A stretch of DNA of 64,000 nt from Williamsia sp. 1138 (GTDB lineage Bacteria; Actinomycetota; Actinomycetes; Mycobacteriales; Mycobacteriaceae), in assembly GCF_002095435.2 (NCBI RefSeq), contig NZ_MJEJ02000039.1, forward strand, positions 62,001-126,000, read 5' to 3'. The notes below the pieces were generated by a model, which saw nothing but the letters and a program-made list of their open reading frames with translations, ran no database searches and had not been told where the DNA came from. Made by a program: the position numbers and the translations under genes. Within the stretch, counting starts at the first letter, position 1, and the number at the start of each line of letters is the position of its first letter. Below are positions 59,001-64,000 of the stretch, one piece after another.

Positions 59001-61799
59001 CGCGACACCGATCTGGCTGCGCTCGATCATGCGCTGCTGCCGTTCGATGAGGTGGTGGCACAGCAGGATCCGATCCGAGAGCTGGGCAGACATCCCGTCG
59101 TCCAGGTGACTTTGTCGGTCAATGACGAACCCGGCGGCCACGTACCCGATGAGCTGAGCCCGAACTCGGAGTTCGATCTGCAGGTGACCGTCGGCCGCGA
59201 CGCCGCGATGTTCACCCGCGCGACCGCGCTCTATGACAAGCGCGCCATCGAGACCCTCGCGCTGCGCTGGAAGGTGGCGCTGCGGTTGATCGTCGCCGAC
59301 GAGGTCACGTCGCTCGAGGCGGCCGATCTGCGCACCGAAGAGGAGCGGGCCGACCGATTGCACCGCATCCCCAGCCGACCCGAGGTGACACTGGGAGAGA
59401 TGCTGCAGGATTCGCTGCGCAGGCGTCCCGACGCGGTGGCCGTCGACGACGGCGTCATCGCCGCCACCTACGCGCAACTCGACCACTGGTCGGCAGCTGT
59501 TGCCGCAGACCTGCAGGCTGCCGGGGTCGAGTGGGGTGACCCGGTGGCGATGATGTTGCCGCGCAGCGTGGAATCGGTGGTGGCATTCTGGGCCATCGCA
59601 CGACTCGGCGCGGTGTACGTCCCGGTCGACCCGCGATACCCGTCCGAACGCATCGAACGGATGATCGCGGTCAGCGGCGCGCAGGTCGCGGTGGCGGCGT
59701 CGAACGCGGCCCACCACTGCCGTTTTCAGGTACCGGTGGCCGCACCCGACGACAACGCGCGCGTTGCCGGGTGGACGCCGATGCGCGTCGACGGCGCCGC
59801 CTACCTCCTGTTCACCTCCGGTACCACGGGCACCCCGAACGGTGTCGTGGTCTCGCACCGGGGATTGCGCAATCTGGTGGAGCCGGCGGTGTTCTCCGCC
59901 ACCGACGACGACCGCGTCGCCCACCTCGCCAGCCCGAGTTTCGATGCGTCGATTCTGGAGATGGTGTGGGCGTTCGCGTCCGGGGTGACCCTCGCCGTCG
60001 TCCCCGCCGACGACACCAGCGGCCGGACTCTCACCGACCAATTACGGCTCCTGGGCGTCACGCAGGCTTTTGCCACCCCATCGGTGCTGGCGACCCTCGA
60101 CGAGACCGCGCTGCCCGCCCTGCGTGCGCTGTTCGTCGGTGGCGAGGCATGCCCTCCGGAGCTCGTCCGGCGGTGGAGCCACGGTCGGACTCTGACGAAC
60201 CTGTACGGACCAACAGAGACCACCGTTCTCGGTACCGCGCGTGGCTCGATGCAGGCCGAGAGCGCGGCCGTGATCGGTCGCGGAGTGCCCGGATTGCGCA
60301 GCCATGTACTCGACTCACATCTGCGTCCGACTCCGGACGGAGCCGTCGGCGAGCTGTATTTCACCGGCTCGGCATTGGCGATCGGATACCGCCGGGACCC
60401 GGCACTCACCGCCGCTCGGTTCGTGGCGGCGCCCGGGGGTGAGCGGATGTACCGCACCGGAGACCTGGTGCGCCGGTTGGAAAGTGGTGATCTCGAATAT
60501 CTCGGCCGGGCCGACCGTCAAGTCAAGATCCGCGGCCAGCGGATCGAGCCCGGCGAAGTCGATGCCGCACTGGTCGCCGCCGGTGCGCGCAGCGCGGCCA
60601 CCGTGTTGCGCACCGGCCCCACCGGGCCCGTCCTGGTGTCGTACGTAATCACTGCCGATTCCACCGATTCGACTCCGGAGCGCTTCATGGACGTCCTGGT
60701 CTCGCAACTCCCTCATCACCTCGTGCCGGCCGCCGTCGTCCTGGTCCCGGAGCTGCCGCGCACACCGGTGGGCAAACTCGACACCGCTGCGCTTTCCGAA
60801 CCGGTGTGGACCGTGGCCGGCGGCGAACCCCGTACCCCGACCGAAGCTTCCGTGGTCGAGGTCTTCCGCGACGTCGTCGGCAACCACGAACTCGGCATCT
60901 ACGACGACTTCTTCGCGGTCGGCGGTAATTCGCTGCTGCTGGCCTCCGCGGCCGCGGCACTCACCGGCCGCCTCGGCCGACCGGTGCCGGCAGCTGTCCT
61001 GTTCGCGCAGACGACACCCGTGGCGCTGGCCGCCGTCCTCGATCAATACGCAGACCTGACAGCGGGTCTGGGCGCGGTCGTGGACCTCTCCACCGATCGG
61101 ACAGGCACCCCGTTGTGGTGCATCCACCCGATCAGTGGGCTGGTGAACGACTACCGTCCCCTCGCCGCCGGGCTGCCGATGCCGGTGCTCGGGCTGCAGA
61201 TGCCCGGGCTCGACGACCCGGCCGCACCCCACCTGTTGACCATCGAAGAGATGGCGGCACACCACGTGGCGACGATCCGCAGCACCCAGCCGAGTGGCCC
61301 TTACCGACTTCTCGGGTGGTCGCTCGGTGCGGTCCTCGCACACGAGGTGACCCGCCAGCTCACGGCGTCCGGCGCCGTCGTGGAGACACTCGTACTGCTC
61401 GATCCCCGCCTTGATCACGAGGCGGCCCGCGGTGCGACCATCGACGCGTCGCTGGAGGTGGCGCTACGAGCCATCGATCCCGAGAGATTCGAGCAGTACC
61501 GGGTACGCTGCGTCGAGGCGATCACCGCCGCCGCAGCCTATCAGCCAGGGCCTTCCCGGGCGGAGAGAACGATTCTTGTAGCAGCACAGGACAATCCGGA
61601 CCCCACTCAATGGCAAGCGCTGCTCGCCGGGCCGATGAACCTCGAACGAGTGCCCGTCGCGCATCATGCGATGGGTGGCGAAGAGGCGATGACCGCGATC
61701 GCCGCAGTGGTGGCAGGTCACATCGATGCTCCCGTCTCGGACCGGCTGAGCAGCAACACAGATCTCGACATCAACGATGGCACCAGGAGAGAGAATTGA
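43899..61799 (+). CDS. Six-module nonribosomal peptide synthetase with thioesterase
   Basis: A single protein of 5,966 residues. GTG 43899 follows GAGGAGGGG. Domain order with rough residues: C1 10-450, A1 464-950, T1 991; C2 1053-1480, A2 1494-1990, T2 2031; C3 2092-2550, A3 2570-3065, T3 3105; C4 3171-3580, A4 3593-4075, T4 4122; C5 4185-4640, T5 4678 (no A domain); C6 4746-5150, A6 5165-5630, T6 5675; TE 5730-5966. All six HHxxxDG motifs and all six carrier Ser sites are present. No epimerase, methylase or reductase domain was seen. The leading C domain suggests N-acylation, giving a lipopeptide, which is inferred. It starts 38 bases after the kinase stop, so it may share the exopolysaccharide transcript. 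Confidence 0.95.
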   Translation: MGMVLRQQLTRAQRALWSAQQAMPLCPINIAEYVELTGDIDPELLRTVTQEVGRQTGIAFTRFEQTSSGIEQVIDHDLSGDITVSDLRGESEPMNAAQEWMRADYTRPVDLFTDRLMASAILRVADDRWLFYQRGHHLTFDGTGAFKTLKLVATAYNQQLAGGSVDAIPAADLTGLAQADIDYRASSRYEKDREYWRGHVAELTSPASLSHRVGHAGADPLRVSCVIPADLMELLQRAESTLKTSLPVLVAAAATGYLSRMTARDDVALSLPVAGRTTATLRNTYSTVSNVVPLRTGVGTRSTLASAVATTQGAMMGALRHQRFRFEDIRELMGGATSSLAAREFAGPLLNLMLAVDPLQFGDATGSLHILTTSAVDDLAVNLYRTGNPHDSNEFRFDLEANPNRYSLDELRGHHGRLLAFIESFAATAVSAPDATVDDLPLLSRIEQDRVPLAAAPPPCATTLPQLLDDAAIRHSDRPALHAGWAHWTYDALAARSRQLAHILQARGARPGTIVAIGTGRGLDQVLSFWAVAHTGATIMQLDPAHPAQRIIAQVANANPVVILTASGGIEAEDDDRWFDLTHVDLASSSDAPVVLERPVQLADVAYLVYTSGSTGTPKGVQVTHRGLAALMQQQRHLGADDVSRVSGLASPAFDASIFEILFAAAGGGALCPAPAGVVGGAELAEFLNSGSVTHTVITPSVLASMDPAALRDDVCTTLMLAGEACPPDVVRHWGTGRKVFNLYGPAESTVMATATGTLPASGTERPPIGTPIEGMSCFVLDRRLRPVPPGAVGDLYLAGPALAQGYSKRSDLTAAAFIANPWDGQGSRMYRTGDRVRWSENFTELHYVGRSDDQVQIRGVRVEPGEVAMAAMTHPAVQQAAAIVVGDDADARLALYIASPDEDRRLIKRVRNHISQRLPTSMWPAHIVQLDALPITTTGKLDRDALPHPADVETRTHRAAVTASERILAEAISDVLTITNPSMDDDILALGGSSLDATRIVARIKAVTGSTLGVRDVLEAADLAELAEVIDRTASGPRRADAVVGRSPRPRASSGQMSLILADRLQPGSTANHLRAAIELRGSLDRDALIAAIADVVERHEALRTIIRVVTDGTAWQEIVGVSEALFAADFDPETPETDFDLLSAEAIDPTVRPPLALRLKIIDPDVHQLLVRTHHAAVDGWSLGVIVADLATAYRARIAGAAPAWVPTTQYIDAGVDARVASEVSTAQLERWQRRLENLPSRPELPTDLSGARGQTGPAPAAVVRRALGPEMSAALNQAATQRGTSTFAWLHACLAVSLARYTGADDLVIVVPQAGRSGPDLDNAVGMYVNPVATRIRIAAADTFDDVLVQSTDAIDFALDNADVPFSTVASAVEPRRDITVSPLADILLTYQNQPLGQWTVDDLQIEVHPADSRHARAALQWSVDDTADGLRVELTYRSDLFSQSMAAALCHAYVTAIAQSVAVPNSFPAQLVPGTQASARSVVRPVGGTLVDRIRDIARQTPYAPALTFGEETRDYGRLVADAETLASELQDVGVGRGDLVAVALPRNADALVAQLAVMWVGAAYVPIDPDYPQQRIAAILEDANPRAAVVGSSTRHHFPDSMPRVDLDDRRVSTQSSTPFTPVDITPSDGAYVIFTSGSTGRPKGVSVTHGNAIALLDAARQSYTFTPDDVFSCTHSTAFDVSVFEIFAAWTSGARVVLVDRPTVLDPQLLWPLLRQSGVTILSQTPSAFYPLAAVATRDADPGQLRAVVFAGEALRPARLLDWRATFGERVLLSNMYGITETTVHLTIGPVTPSDPRSLIGEPLAGTSLMILDRHLQPVPVGVWGELYACGPQVTRGYVGRPALTAERFVACPEGLGGGRMYRSGDIVRMTIDGDLEYRGRSDRQVQVRGHRVEPGDIAAALTTIPGVAEAEVLIRNTESAGGGDITGYVRLRTDDPTDEVADEDGLRVAAGQVLPGYLVPARIVVVERWPLNASGKRDLAALPVPAVHAEPVDDGAISPVRAIVAEVLKIDPGTIGPNVGLFDLGANSLSAMHIALLLSERTGRDVGVRMVADSTSIADLETAVDSAPRHTNAGLPMGQTSPPPPTPQQRALWVLSRIDAGSAVYHLPAVLDLPGAATPRTVVDALTDVVARHEVLRTVLADNAGLPQPQLLPIDRVRNQLSGLLSPRPLPAAHAATNLQAEALRPFDLATDLPWRADLFSAEPGAVQNEAQGAAPTLRLLLVAHHVAVDGWSMTVLAEDFGRALRARIADTAPTWPAPAAQYRDHAWAATKALGTPGHSSAYRDQLLDHWSRVLDGAPIHLQLPFQSNPAQMPSGPEPAQYLDVAVSERTRAALQQLAVGESASVFHVLHAALAATLGQFTGTDDIVIGTPTAGRTTDMMSAVGMFVQTVVLRSDTAPAASLRTAIRLSHNVVTDAIAHAEVSFEEVKEQLAPPRTLDSDAYLDVMIAYQLAPTSPAERDVTLTPLRVGQARVPLEFTITDNGEGAPLQITLTYGLWHVRPAMAQRLIGALVRTIEAMAAAVNPATVTMHELTAPDTEHLAGAQTPAVLAPRDDFVDVTEAIVLRSHTHPDAVAVIDGDGAVTYSELVSRAIDVAGVLRDRGVGRGDFVAVLADRRTDTVVAMVGVLLVGAGYVPIEPTYPAERIAGILRDARPAAVLGASRYATAATGLADIVDVGSTAPSPAALDDLRESATSPRPDDPAYVIYTSGSTGTPKGVVITRSNMASLLEAALSTIDAGADDVWTWFHSAAFDFSVWEIFGPLTSGGRVVVVDHDTAREPAALVNVLNRHAITILNQTPTAFSRLLQLPTATTGNGEALPESLRVVLFGGEALDPKALAAWHARHHHVRLVNMYGITETTVHASVTDVDVTDSRSLIGSALPGVGLVVLDRYLRPQPVGATGELYVTGPQVTAGYANMPGLTATRFIATPWGTAGSRMYRTGDLARWVDDSRLEYLGRGDQQLKIRGHRIEPGEITAVLRAQSGVTDAKVLLRNRDRVGEEVLVAYVVVDGADVSATQLRTACAAILPAHLVPAQVQIIDDWPLTSTGKLDVVRLPDLTAPETSRPLHGTEVAVAAVVAQVLEIEAGAIGPDTNFFELGGNSLSAARLSAAISAATGADLPVRAIFEQPTISLLASDIDTASVRPRALPVATPVRRERPSRLPLTAQQQALWLNWQLDPERTDYNLGGLVPMADMSTERIEALVRTLVARHESLRTRFPADSAGPRQQLVDTVEVDTSAQVVADPMAALAELDRPFDLENELPWRIAVFESPMGGVELAVVVHHIVVDGESVRVLHAEAAALAAGIELPPASLDYGDYTAWAGESLAHNGQVLRQYWEGVFAEPVSRPQLPGLRPPVAEIGPATIAEVVIAPARMRQLREQAQAHHSSPFMVVHAVLAVLLARLGDEPDVVVGTVAAGRDTPEFAGTVGMLARTVLLRTTIDIERPFSAVVRQVTRTDLDSLAHGAYPAEAIADLADPEHRRGVRPVVDVFLADLGTALEGNHTNVERPYARFGLDLTVAEVGDALQIRLAYSQSRMDTADAELFVDRLANLLYAVLDDPAAPPARHLVGATGDLDSIPRLTDFEPLPDLLRRSVMAQPMATAVEDDAWLLSYRDLDSISTTVARALIARGVGAGDVVAICVQRSAWSVLATWAIAKTGAAFVTLGVNDSQTRQRSMARAAGATIGLHGPGEQPALSAVDWLDLAEIGRDAGEAGEFSDDERRRPIRPDDVAYVIFTSGSTGEPKGVSVTHAGLPALVDAVIAHVELTPDSRVLHNYATTFDAHLIELIPAFAAGATVVVCPPAVIGGTELAELLTRRAITTFFSTPAVMATIDPEPLSTVRIVATGGEALRESVAARWSPGRRIVNFYGPTEATIAATANPAVLPAPVIPIGRSMAAAAAYILDHRLRPVPHGIVGELYLAGPALARGYTGATGVTSTRFVANPFDHNGSRMYRTGDLVHRNAAGDIVVHGRSDEQLKIRGVRLEPAEIDAALTSLPGVERATTALSTSGVEPVLASWLIPDPDHPFDAGSIRDQLRTILPGTHIPTHITVVDHFPMTPSGKLDRRALPAPSPVSNDVVPLQTPTEITLAGVWAEVLGVPAESLGRQSEFFATGGTSLSASRVAGRLRQQLARDVTVRQVLDARSLADLAASVDLLAPSLPSSDAPHHRPVPADLGLAYPQQRLWVLNRIDQTSTAYVIPMVLRLTGVLDTERLAHAVAELQRRHGTLRTTFPQTSRGPRQLVGDRAAVRPAPVTDVPGDGVAGRIAELITTPFDLTEEAGFRAEVLVAGEGQAWLVIALHHVAADGWSMPILLSDLVGAYSGELAPEQALTYADFTQWQGARLGDPADPSSRYAQQIAFWRREMVDVPGPVHLPGRATDLADIGAGGAVHGTVDADTLASLTAVGQAESSTLFHVTHTALAALLAQRTGSHNLVVGAPVLGRDDPVWEPVVGMFVNTLALRTVVDPESTVRAALRRTRDTDLTAHAHADVPYDAVARAVSPAGRAGTAATAGADPLISVLLVHQEALGAMTSDHLALPGLEVEILSGTAELVAPKYDLEFVLAAGAGGALDITVVHGPAIPAVLASELLAEFTRLLIAAATGPDQPFPVVHTHEITPHPEPAEMAVAEPPNWSPAAEDSELEGIVTAAMATVLGLSVAEIDREANFFDIGGTSLSATQVVAIIGEATATAVPVRHVFAAPSPIALTSLLVQSETPGVEALPPLTGVGAPPDLGPVPLSPAQHRLWLIQQMLPERPLYAVPVVVGVPTGADPQSAWSAVAARHAPLRTIYPERSGAPVQLTLDDIPPITDLGDHDLTDAVATLLATPFDLTASVPVRPALVDQSGHRFLVIVAHHIAMDGESAAVLRRDLDAALAGRALPPLPVDYGQVSRWQNVVNARTREAMLSYWAQSLAGYPGVLELPDCAPRDPQRSLSTATVVVPVDEATTEAVALTARRRGVSEFHVYHAALALTLSIACGTDDVAVGTPVSLRRHPETADMVGMFVSTVALRTTLHTGMTTDDLLELVRDTDLAALDHALLPFDEVVAQQDPIRELGRHPVVQVTLSVNDEPGGHVPDELSPNSEFDLQVTVGRDAAMFTRATALYDKRAIETLALRWKVALRLIVADEVTSLEAADLRTEEERADRLHRIPSRPEVTLGEMLQDSLRRRPDAVAVDDGVIAATYAQLDHWSAAVAADLQAAGVEWGDPVAMMLPRSVESVVAFWAIARLGAVYVPVDPRYPSERIERMIAVSGAQVAVAASNAAHHCRFQVPVAAPDDNARVAGWTPMRVDGAAYLLFTSGTTGTPNGVVVSHRGLRNLVEPAVFSATDDDRVAHLASPSFDASILEMVWAFASGVTLAVVPADDTSGRTLTDQLRLLGVTQAFATPSVLATLDETALPALRALFVGGEACPPELVRRWSHGRTLTNLYGPTETTVLGTARGSMQAESAAVIGRGVPGLRSHVLDSHLRPTPDGAVGELYFTGSALAIGYRRDPALTAARFVAAPGGERMYRTGDLVRRLESGDLEYLGRADRQVKIRGQRIEPGEVDAALVAAGARSAATVLRTGPTGPVLVSYVITADSTDSTPERFMDVLVSQLPHHLVPAAVVLVPELPRTPVGKLDTAALSEPVWTVAGGEPRTPTEASVVEVFRDVVGNHELGIYDDFFAVGGNSLLLASAAAALTGRLGRPVPAAVLFAQTTPVALAAVLDQYADLTAGLGAVVDLSTDRTGTPLWCIHPISGLVNDYRPLAAGLPMPVLGLQMPGLDDPAAPHLLTIEEMAAHHVATIRSTQPSGPYRLLGWSLGAVLAHEVTRQLTASGAVVETLVLLDPRLDHEAARGATIDASLEVALRAIDPERFEQYRVRCVEAITAAAAYQPGPSRAERTILVAAQDNPDPTQWQALLAGPMNLERVPVAHHAMGGEEAMTAIAAVVAGHIDAPVSDRLSSNTDLDINDGTRREN
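47055..50130 (+). other. NRPS module 2: C2, A2, T2
   Basis: HHAAVDG near residue 1176; A core FTSGSTGRPKG; specificity positions D-V-F-S-V-A-M-V-H-K by eye. The MVHK end is shared with the Thr-type A3 domain, but the first half differs. T2 is LGANSLSA. Confidence 0.75.
50172..53345 (+). other. NRPS module 3: C3, A3 (threonine code), T3
   Basis: HHVAVDG near residue 2232; A core YTSGSTGTPKG. Specificity positions read D-F-W-N-L-G-M-V-H-K, one conservative change from the known threonine code DFWNIGMVHK, so threonine is the expected substrate. T3 is LGGNSLSA. Confidence 0.8.
53400..56390 (+). other. NRPS module 4: C4, A4, T4
   Basis: HHIVVDG near residue 3290; A core FTSGSTGEPKG; specificity positions D-A-I-F-A-G-F-I-A-K by eye, suggesting a neutral hydrophobic residue. 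No named match. The A4 sequence has FDAHLIE where FDxSxxE is common. T4 is TGGTSLSA. Confidence 0.75.
56440..58075 (+). other. NRPS module 5: C5-T5, no adenylation domain
   Basis: C5 starts with LAYPQQRLWVLNRID and has HHVAADG near residue 4309. After its last C motif the sequence goes through a Pro/Glu linker to T5, IGGTSLSA at about residue 4678, with no A-domain motif (no TSGSTG, no YGPTE, no GKLDR). Both C5 and T5 keep their active residues. T5 must be loaded in trans or by another A domain, or the module is skipped. Confidence 0.85.
58130..61060 (+). other. NRPS module 6: C6, A6 with altered A3 motif, T6
   Basis: HHIAMDG near residue 4862. The ATP-binding loop reads TSGTTGTPNGV instead of the usual TSGTTGxPKG. 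Specificity positions D-A-L-F-F-G-L-V-L-K by eye. The terminal Lys motif GKLD is kept. T6 is VGGNSLLL. Confidence 0.8.
61075..61799 (+). other. NRPS thioesterase domain
   Basis: Type-I thioesterase, starting TPLWCIHPISGLVNDY. The nucleophile elbow is GWSLGA near residue 5806, the acid is Asp in VLLDPRLDH, and the His is in VPVAHHAMGG. It releases the peptide by hydrolysis or macrocyclisation. Confidence 0.85.
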
Positions 61800-63580
61800 C
61801 GAGCGCTACAACGCCAGAACCCGCCCCGAGAAGAAGGTCACGTCTGCGATGGTGGCTGCTCGGGACCTTCGTGGTGTTGGTGCTGCTCGTCGCGGCGGCC
61901 CTCTACCTGGGATTCCTGGCTGCCACGGCCAAGAGCTCGATCGACTCGGCACGCGGTCATGCCGCCTCCGCACAGCGAGCCTTCCTCGCGGGTGACACCG
62001 ACAAGGCAGTACGAGAGGCCGATGCTGCTGTGGTTGCTGCGGATGCCGCGAAAGGCGATACGCACAACCCCGTGTGGTCGGCGGCAGCCGCGATCCCGTG
62101 GCTCGGCGATCCGCTGCAGTCGGTGCAGGAGATGACCGATTCGGTGGATGCGCTGGCGACGGATGTACTCGCGCCGACAGCGGAACTGGCTGGGGTCATC
62201 AACCCTGACAACCTGCGGTCGGCAGACAACACGATCAACACGGCGGCGCTCGCGCAGGCGCAACCGCAGCTGGCGGTCATCGCCGACCGCGCCGAAGCCA
62301 TCCAGGCCGACGTGACGTCCACGGACGGAAGCTGGTTCGGCACGGTGTCGGATGCCCGGACCCAGCTGCTGGACCAACTCACCGAATCTGCACGGTTCAT
62401 CCGCGGTACCGACACGGCCGCTCAGTTGCTCCCACCGATGCTCGGCGCGAACGGCGAGCGCAATTACTTCTTCGGATTCCAGACACCGGCCGAATCCCGT
62501 CCCACAGGAGGACTTCTCGGGGCCTACGGGGTGGTGAGCGCAGAGAACGGACGGGTGAACGTCGACGATCTCGGGACCAACGCCGAGATCGATGCGCCGG
62601 CAAACCCCGTCGATCTCGGGGAAGAGTACGACTACAACTACAAGTACAGCCGCCCCTACACCGACATCCGGAACAGCAATATCAGCGCCCACTTCCCGTA
62701 CGCGGCGCAGATCTGGATGAACATGTGGCAGCAGCAATCCGGCACCCAACTCGACGGCGCGGTGGCGCTCGATCCCGTCGCACTGAGTTACCTGCTCGAC
62801 GCCACCGGGCCCGTGACCCTCGACAGCGGCCAGAAGGTGAGCGGCGATGACGTCACCGAGCTGACCCTGTCGACCTCCTACCAGCAGTTCGCGAACAACA
62901 ACACCGCGCGCAAGGCGTACTTGCAAGAGATCGCCCAGAAGTCGGTGTCGGCGCTGACGTCGATGCGCGGGAACACGTCCAAGGTGCTCGAAGCGCTGGG
63001 GCGTTCGGTACACGAACAGCGACTCATGGTCTACAGCGCCGACGAGAAGGAGCAGCAACTGCTCGTCGACGCCGGCCTCGCGCACGAGGTCGCCGAGACC
63101 ACTGCTCCGTACGCGAACGTCGTGGTGGGAAACCTGGCGGGCAACAAGATCGACTACTACCTCCAGCGGGAGATCACCTACAAGGCCGGCAGCTGCGACT
63201 CCGACACCCGCACGTCGACCGTCGAGGTGAAGTTCACCAACAACGTGACCGACCTGAGTTTGCCGCCGTACGTGATCGGCAGCCTGGGCAATCCACAGCT
63301 GCAGCTGCCGAACGGCACGAACTTCTCCGCCGTGACCCTGTACGGAACCGAAGGCGCCACCATCGATTCGGCGACCATCGACGGCGAATCCATGCTGATC
63401 GCCGTCGGCACCGAACGCGGACACCCCTTCGCCACCGGGCAGATCCAGATCCCGCCCGGCGAGACGGTGACGGTGACCTACCAACTCACGGAACCGACCT
63501 CGGCCGGCGAACCGGTCGTGCCGGTGCAGCCGCTGGTCGACGATCCGGAAGTGACGGTCGATGTCCCTGTCTGTGAATGA
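61796..63580 (+). CDS. DUF4012 membrane-anchored extracytoplasmic protein
   Basis: A 594-residue protein from TTG 61796, overlapping the NRPS stop (TTGA), after AGGAGAGAG. Residues 1-17 are basic, the anchor is about 18-40, and the rest is outside the membrane. A helical, Ala-rich part (about 40-200) is followed by the DUF4012 core, which contains NYFFGFQTPAESRPTGGLLGAYGVVSAENG, then WMNMWQQQSGTQLDGAVALDPVALSYLLDATGPVTL and VVVGNLAGNKIDYYLQRE, ending in a beta-rich domain. DUF4012 proteins are often found beside surface-polysaccharide genes in actinobacteria, but their reaction is unknown. Its coupling to the NRPS suggests a role in handling the peptide or attaching it to the envelope. Confidence 0.88.
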   Translation: MTSATTPEPAPRRRSRLRWWLLGTFVVLVLLVAAALYLGFLAATAKSSIDSARGHAASAQRAFLAGDTDKAVREADAAVVAADAAKGDTHNPVWSAAAAIPWLGDPLQSVQEMTDSVDALATDVLAPTAELAGVINPDNLRSADNTINTAALAQAQPQLAVIADRAEAIQADVTSTDGSWFGTVSDARTQLLDQLTESARFIRGTDTAAQLLPPMLGANGERNYFFGFQTPAESRPTGGLLGAYGVVSAENGRVNVDDLGTNAEIDAPANPVDLGEEYDYNYKYSRPYTDIRNSNISAHFPYAAQIWMNMWQQQSGTQLDGAVALDPVALSYLLDATGPVTLDSGQKVSGDDVTELTLSTSYQQFANNNTARKAYLQEIAQKSVSALTSMRGNTSKVLEALGRSVHEQRLMVYSADEKEQQLLVDAGLAHEVAETTAPYANVVVGNLAGNKIDYYLQREITYKAGSCDSDTRTSTVEVKFTNNVTDLSLPPYVIGSLGNPQLQLPNGTNFSAVTLYGTEGATIDSATIDGESMLIAVGTERGHPFATGQIQIPPGETVTVTYQLTEPTSAGEPVVPVQPLVDDPEVTVDVPVCE

Positions 63581-64000
63581 CACCACCGCGATCGAGGTCG
63601 CAGACCTCCGGATGAGCTACCGCGGTGTCGATGCACTGAAGGGGATCGACCTGGTGGTACCGGCCGGCACGGTGATGGGACTCCTGGGGCCCAACGGGGC
63701 AGGCAAGACCACCACCGTCAAGATCATCGCGACGCTGTTGGCCCCGACGTCGGGTGCGGTGCACATCAACGGCATCGACGCCCGGACGCATTCGCACCAG
63801 GTGCGCAGTCTCATCGGATTGTCCGGACAACATGCCGTGGTCGACGACAACCTGACCGGGCACGAGAACCTGGTGATGATCGCGAGACTGTCGGGTCTGG
63901 GGCGCAAACAGGCCACCCTGAGGTCACGAGAACTGTTGGAGCAGTTCAATCTCGCCACGGCGGGTAAACGTCGGGTCGCCACCTACTCGGGCGGGATGCG
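63561..64000 (+). CDS. DrrA-type ABC transporter ATP-binding protein, 3' end outside window
   Basis: ATG 63561 lies 20 bases inside the DUF4012 gene (GTG 63573 is a possible alternative). The 146 visible residues contain Walker A GPNGAGKTTT, the Q-loop SGQHAVVDDNLTGHENL and the start of the signature (YSGGMR). The DDNLTGHENL and LSGLGRKQA segments are typical of the daunorubicin-resistance (DrrA) group, which exports drugs and envelope lipids such as PDIM and glycopeptidolipids. The Walker B part and the permease must follow outside the window. The position after the NRPS suggests that it exports the peptide or a conjugate. Confidence 0.9.
   Translation, partial: MSLSVNDTTAIEVADLRMSYRGVDALKGIDLVVPAGTVMGLLGPNGAGKTTTVKIIATLLAPTSGAVHINGIDARTHSHQVRSLIGLSGQHAVVDDNLTGHENLVMIARLSGLGRKQATLRSRELLEQFNLATAGKRRVATYSGGM

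Noticed and set aside
43900-61790. Other long frames inside the NRPS on both strands (for example 46646-47581, 49308-50789, 51410-52627)
   Set aside because: All overlap conserved NRPS motifs in the main frame and have repetitive Arg/Pro-rich translations.
43899-61799. Epimerisation domains
   Set aside because: Spacing between each T and the next A domain leaves room for only one C domain, and each shows C-type opening motifs and HHxxxDG; dual-function C domains cannot be excluded by eye.
1-64000. CRISPR arrays, tRNA or rRNA genes, intact insertion sequences
   Set aside because: No regularly spaced repeats, no cloverleaf-like sequence and no transposase frame were seen on either strand.

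Overview
The window is high-GC DNA from an actinomycete with a mycolic-acid envelope. A Gordonia-like member of the Mycobacteriales is the best guess. The clues are an antigen-85-type mycolyltransferase (24.2-25.3 kb), a DUF222/HNH endonuclease of the 13E12 type, GTG/TTG starts, dense ATGA/GTGA overlaps and GC-rich codon use. The genus is inferred and not proven. No rRNA, tRNA, CRISPR array or intact insertion sequence was seen.

1-15 kb is a patchwork of short units. It holds a truncated LolA-like protein, membrane and secreted proteins of unknown function, an HxlR regulator with a perfect 28-bp operator-like palindrome, a TetR/SDR divergent pair, a STAS protein, a GAF-EAL c-di-GMP phosphodiesterase, a DUF222-HNH endonuclease and a low-molecular-weight tyrosine phosphatase (LMW-PTP). 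Three genes between 5 and 9 kb each appear to carry a one-base frameshift.

15.6-28.3 kb contains a five-gene, tightly coupled minus-strand operon (nucleotide-sugar dehydrogenase, processive GT2 synthase, 35-residue membrane peptide, PgaB/IcaB-like deacetylase, lipoprotein). It looks like a machine for a secreted, partly deacetylated polysaccharide. The same region has three very short acidic amphipathic peptide genes with good ribosome binding sites and strong hairpins, a pair of paralogous small membrane proteins, the mycolyltransferase, a DUF218 protein, a degenerate CrcB-like pair and an SGNH-fold protein whose catalytic serine is replaced.

28.3-43.9 kb is a plus-strand Wzx/Wzy-type exopolysaccharide locus with lower GC than its surroundings. 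In order it has a polyprenyl-phosphate glycosylphosphotransferase, a decayed LMW-PTP, UDP-glucose dehydrogenase, a GT4, a hexapeptide acyltransferase, a WcaI-like GT4, a WcaF-like acetyltransferase, Wzy, Wzx, a pyruvyl transferase, Gmd, Fcl and a Wzc-like tyrosine kinase. The set resembles the colanic-acid pathway and predicts an acidic, fucose- and glucuronate-containing polymer with acetyl and pyruvyl groups.

43.9-64 kb starts 38 bases after the kinase with a 5,966-residue NRPS (C-A-T, C-A-T, C-A-T, C-A-T, C-T, C-A-T-TE). It is translationally coupled to a DUF4012 protein and then to a DrrA-type ABC transporter ATPase that runs off the window. The starter C domain, the module lacking an adenylation domain and the linked exporter point to an acylated hexapeptide made and exported from the same locus as the exopolysaccharide.
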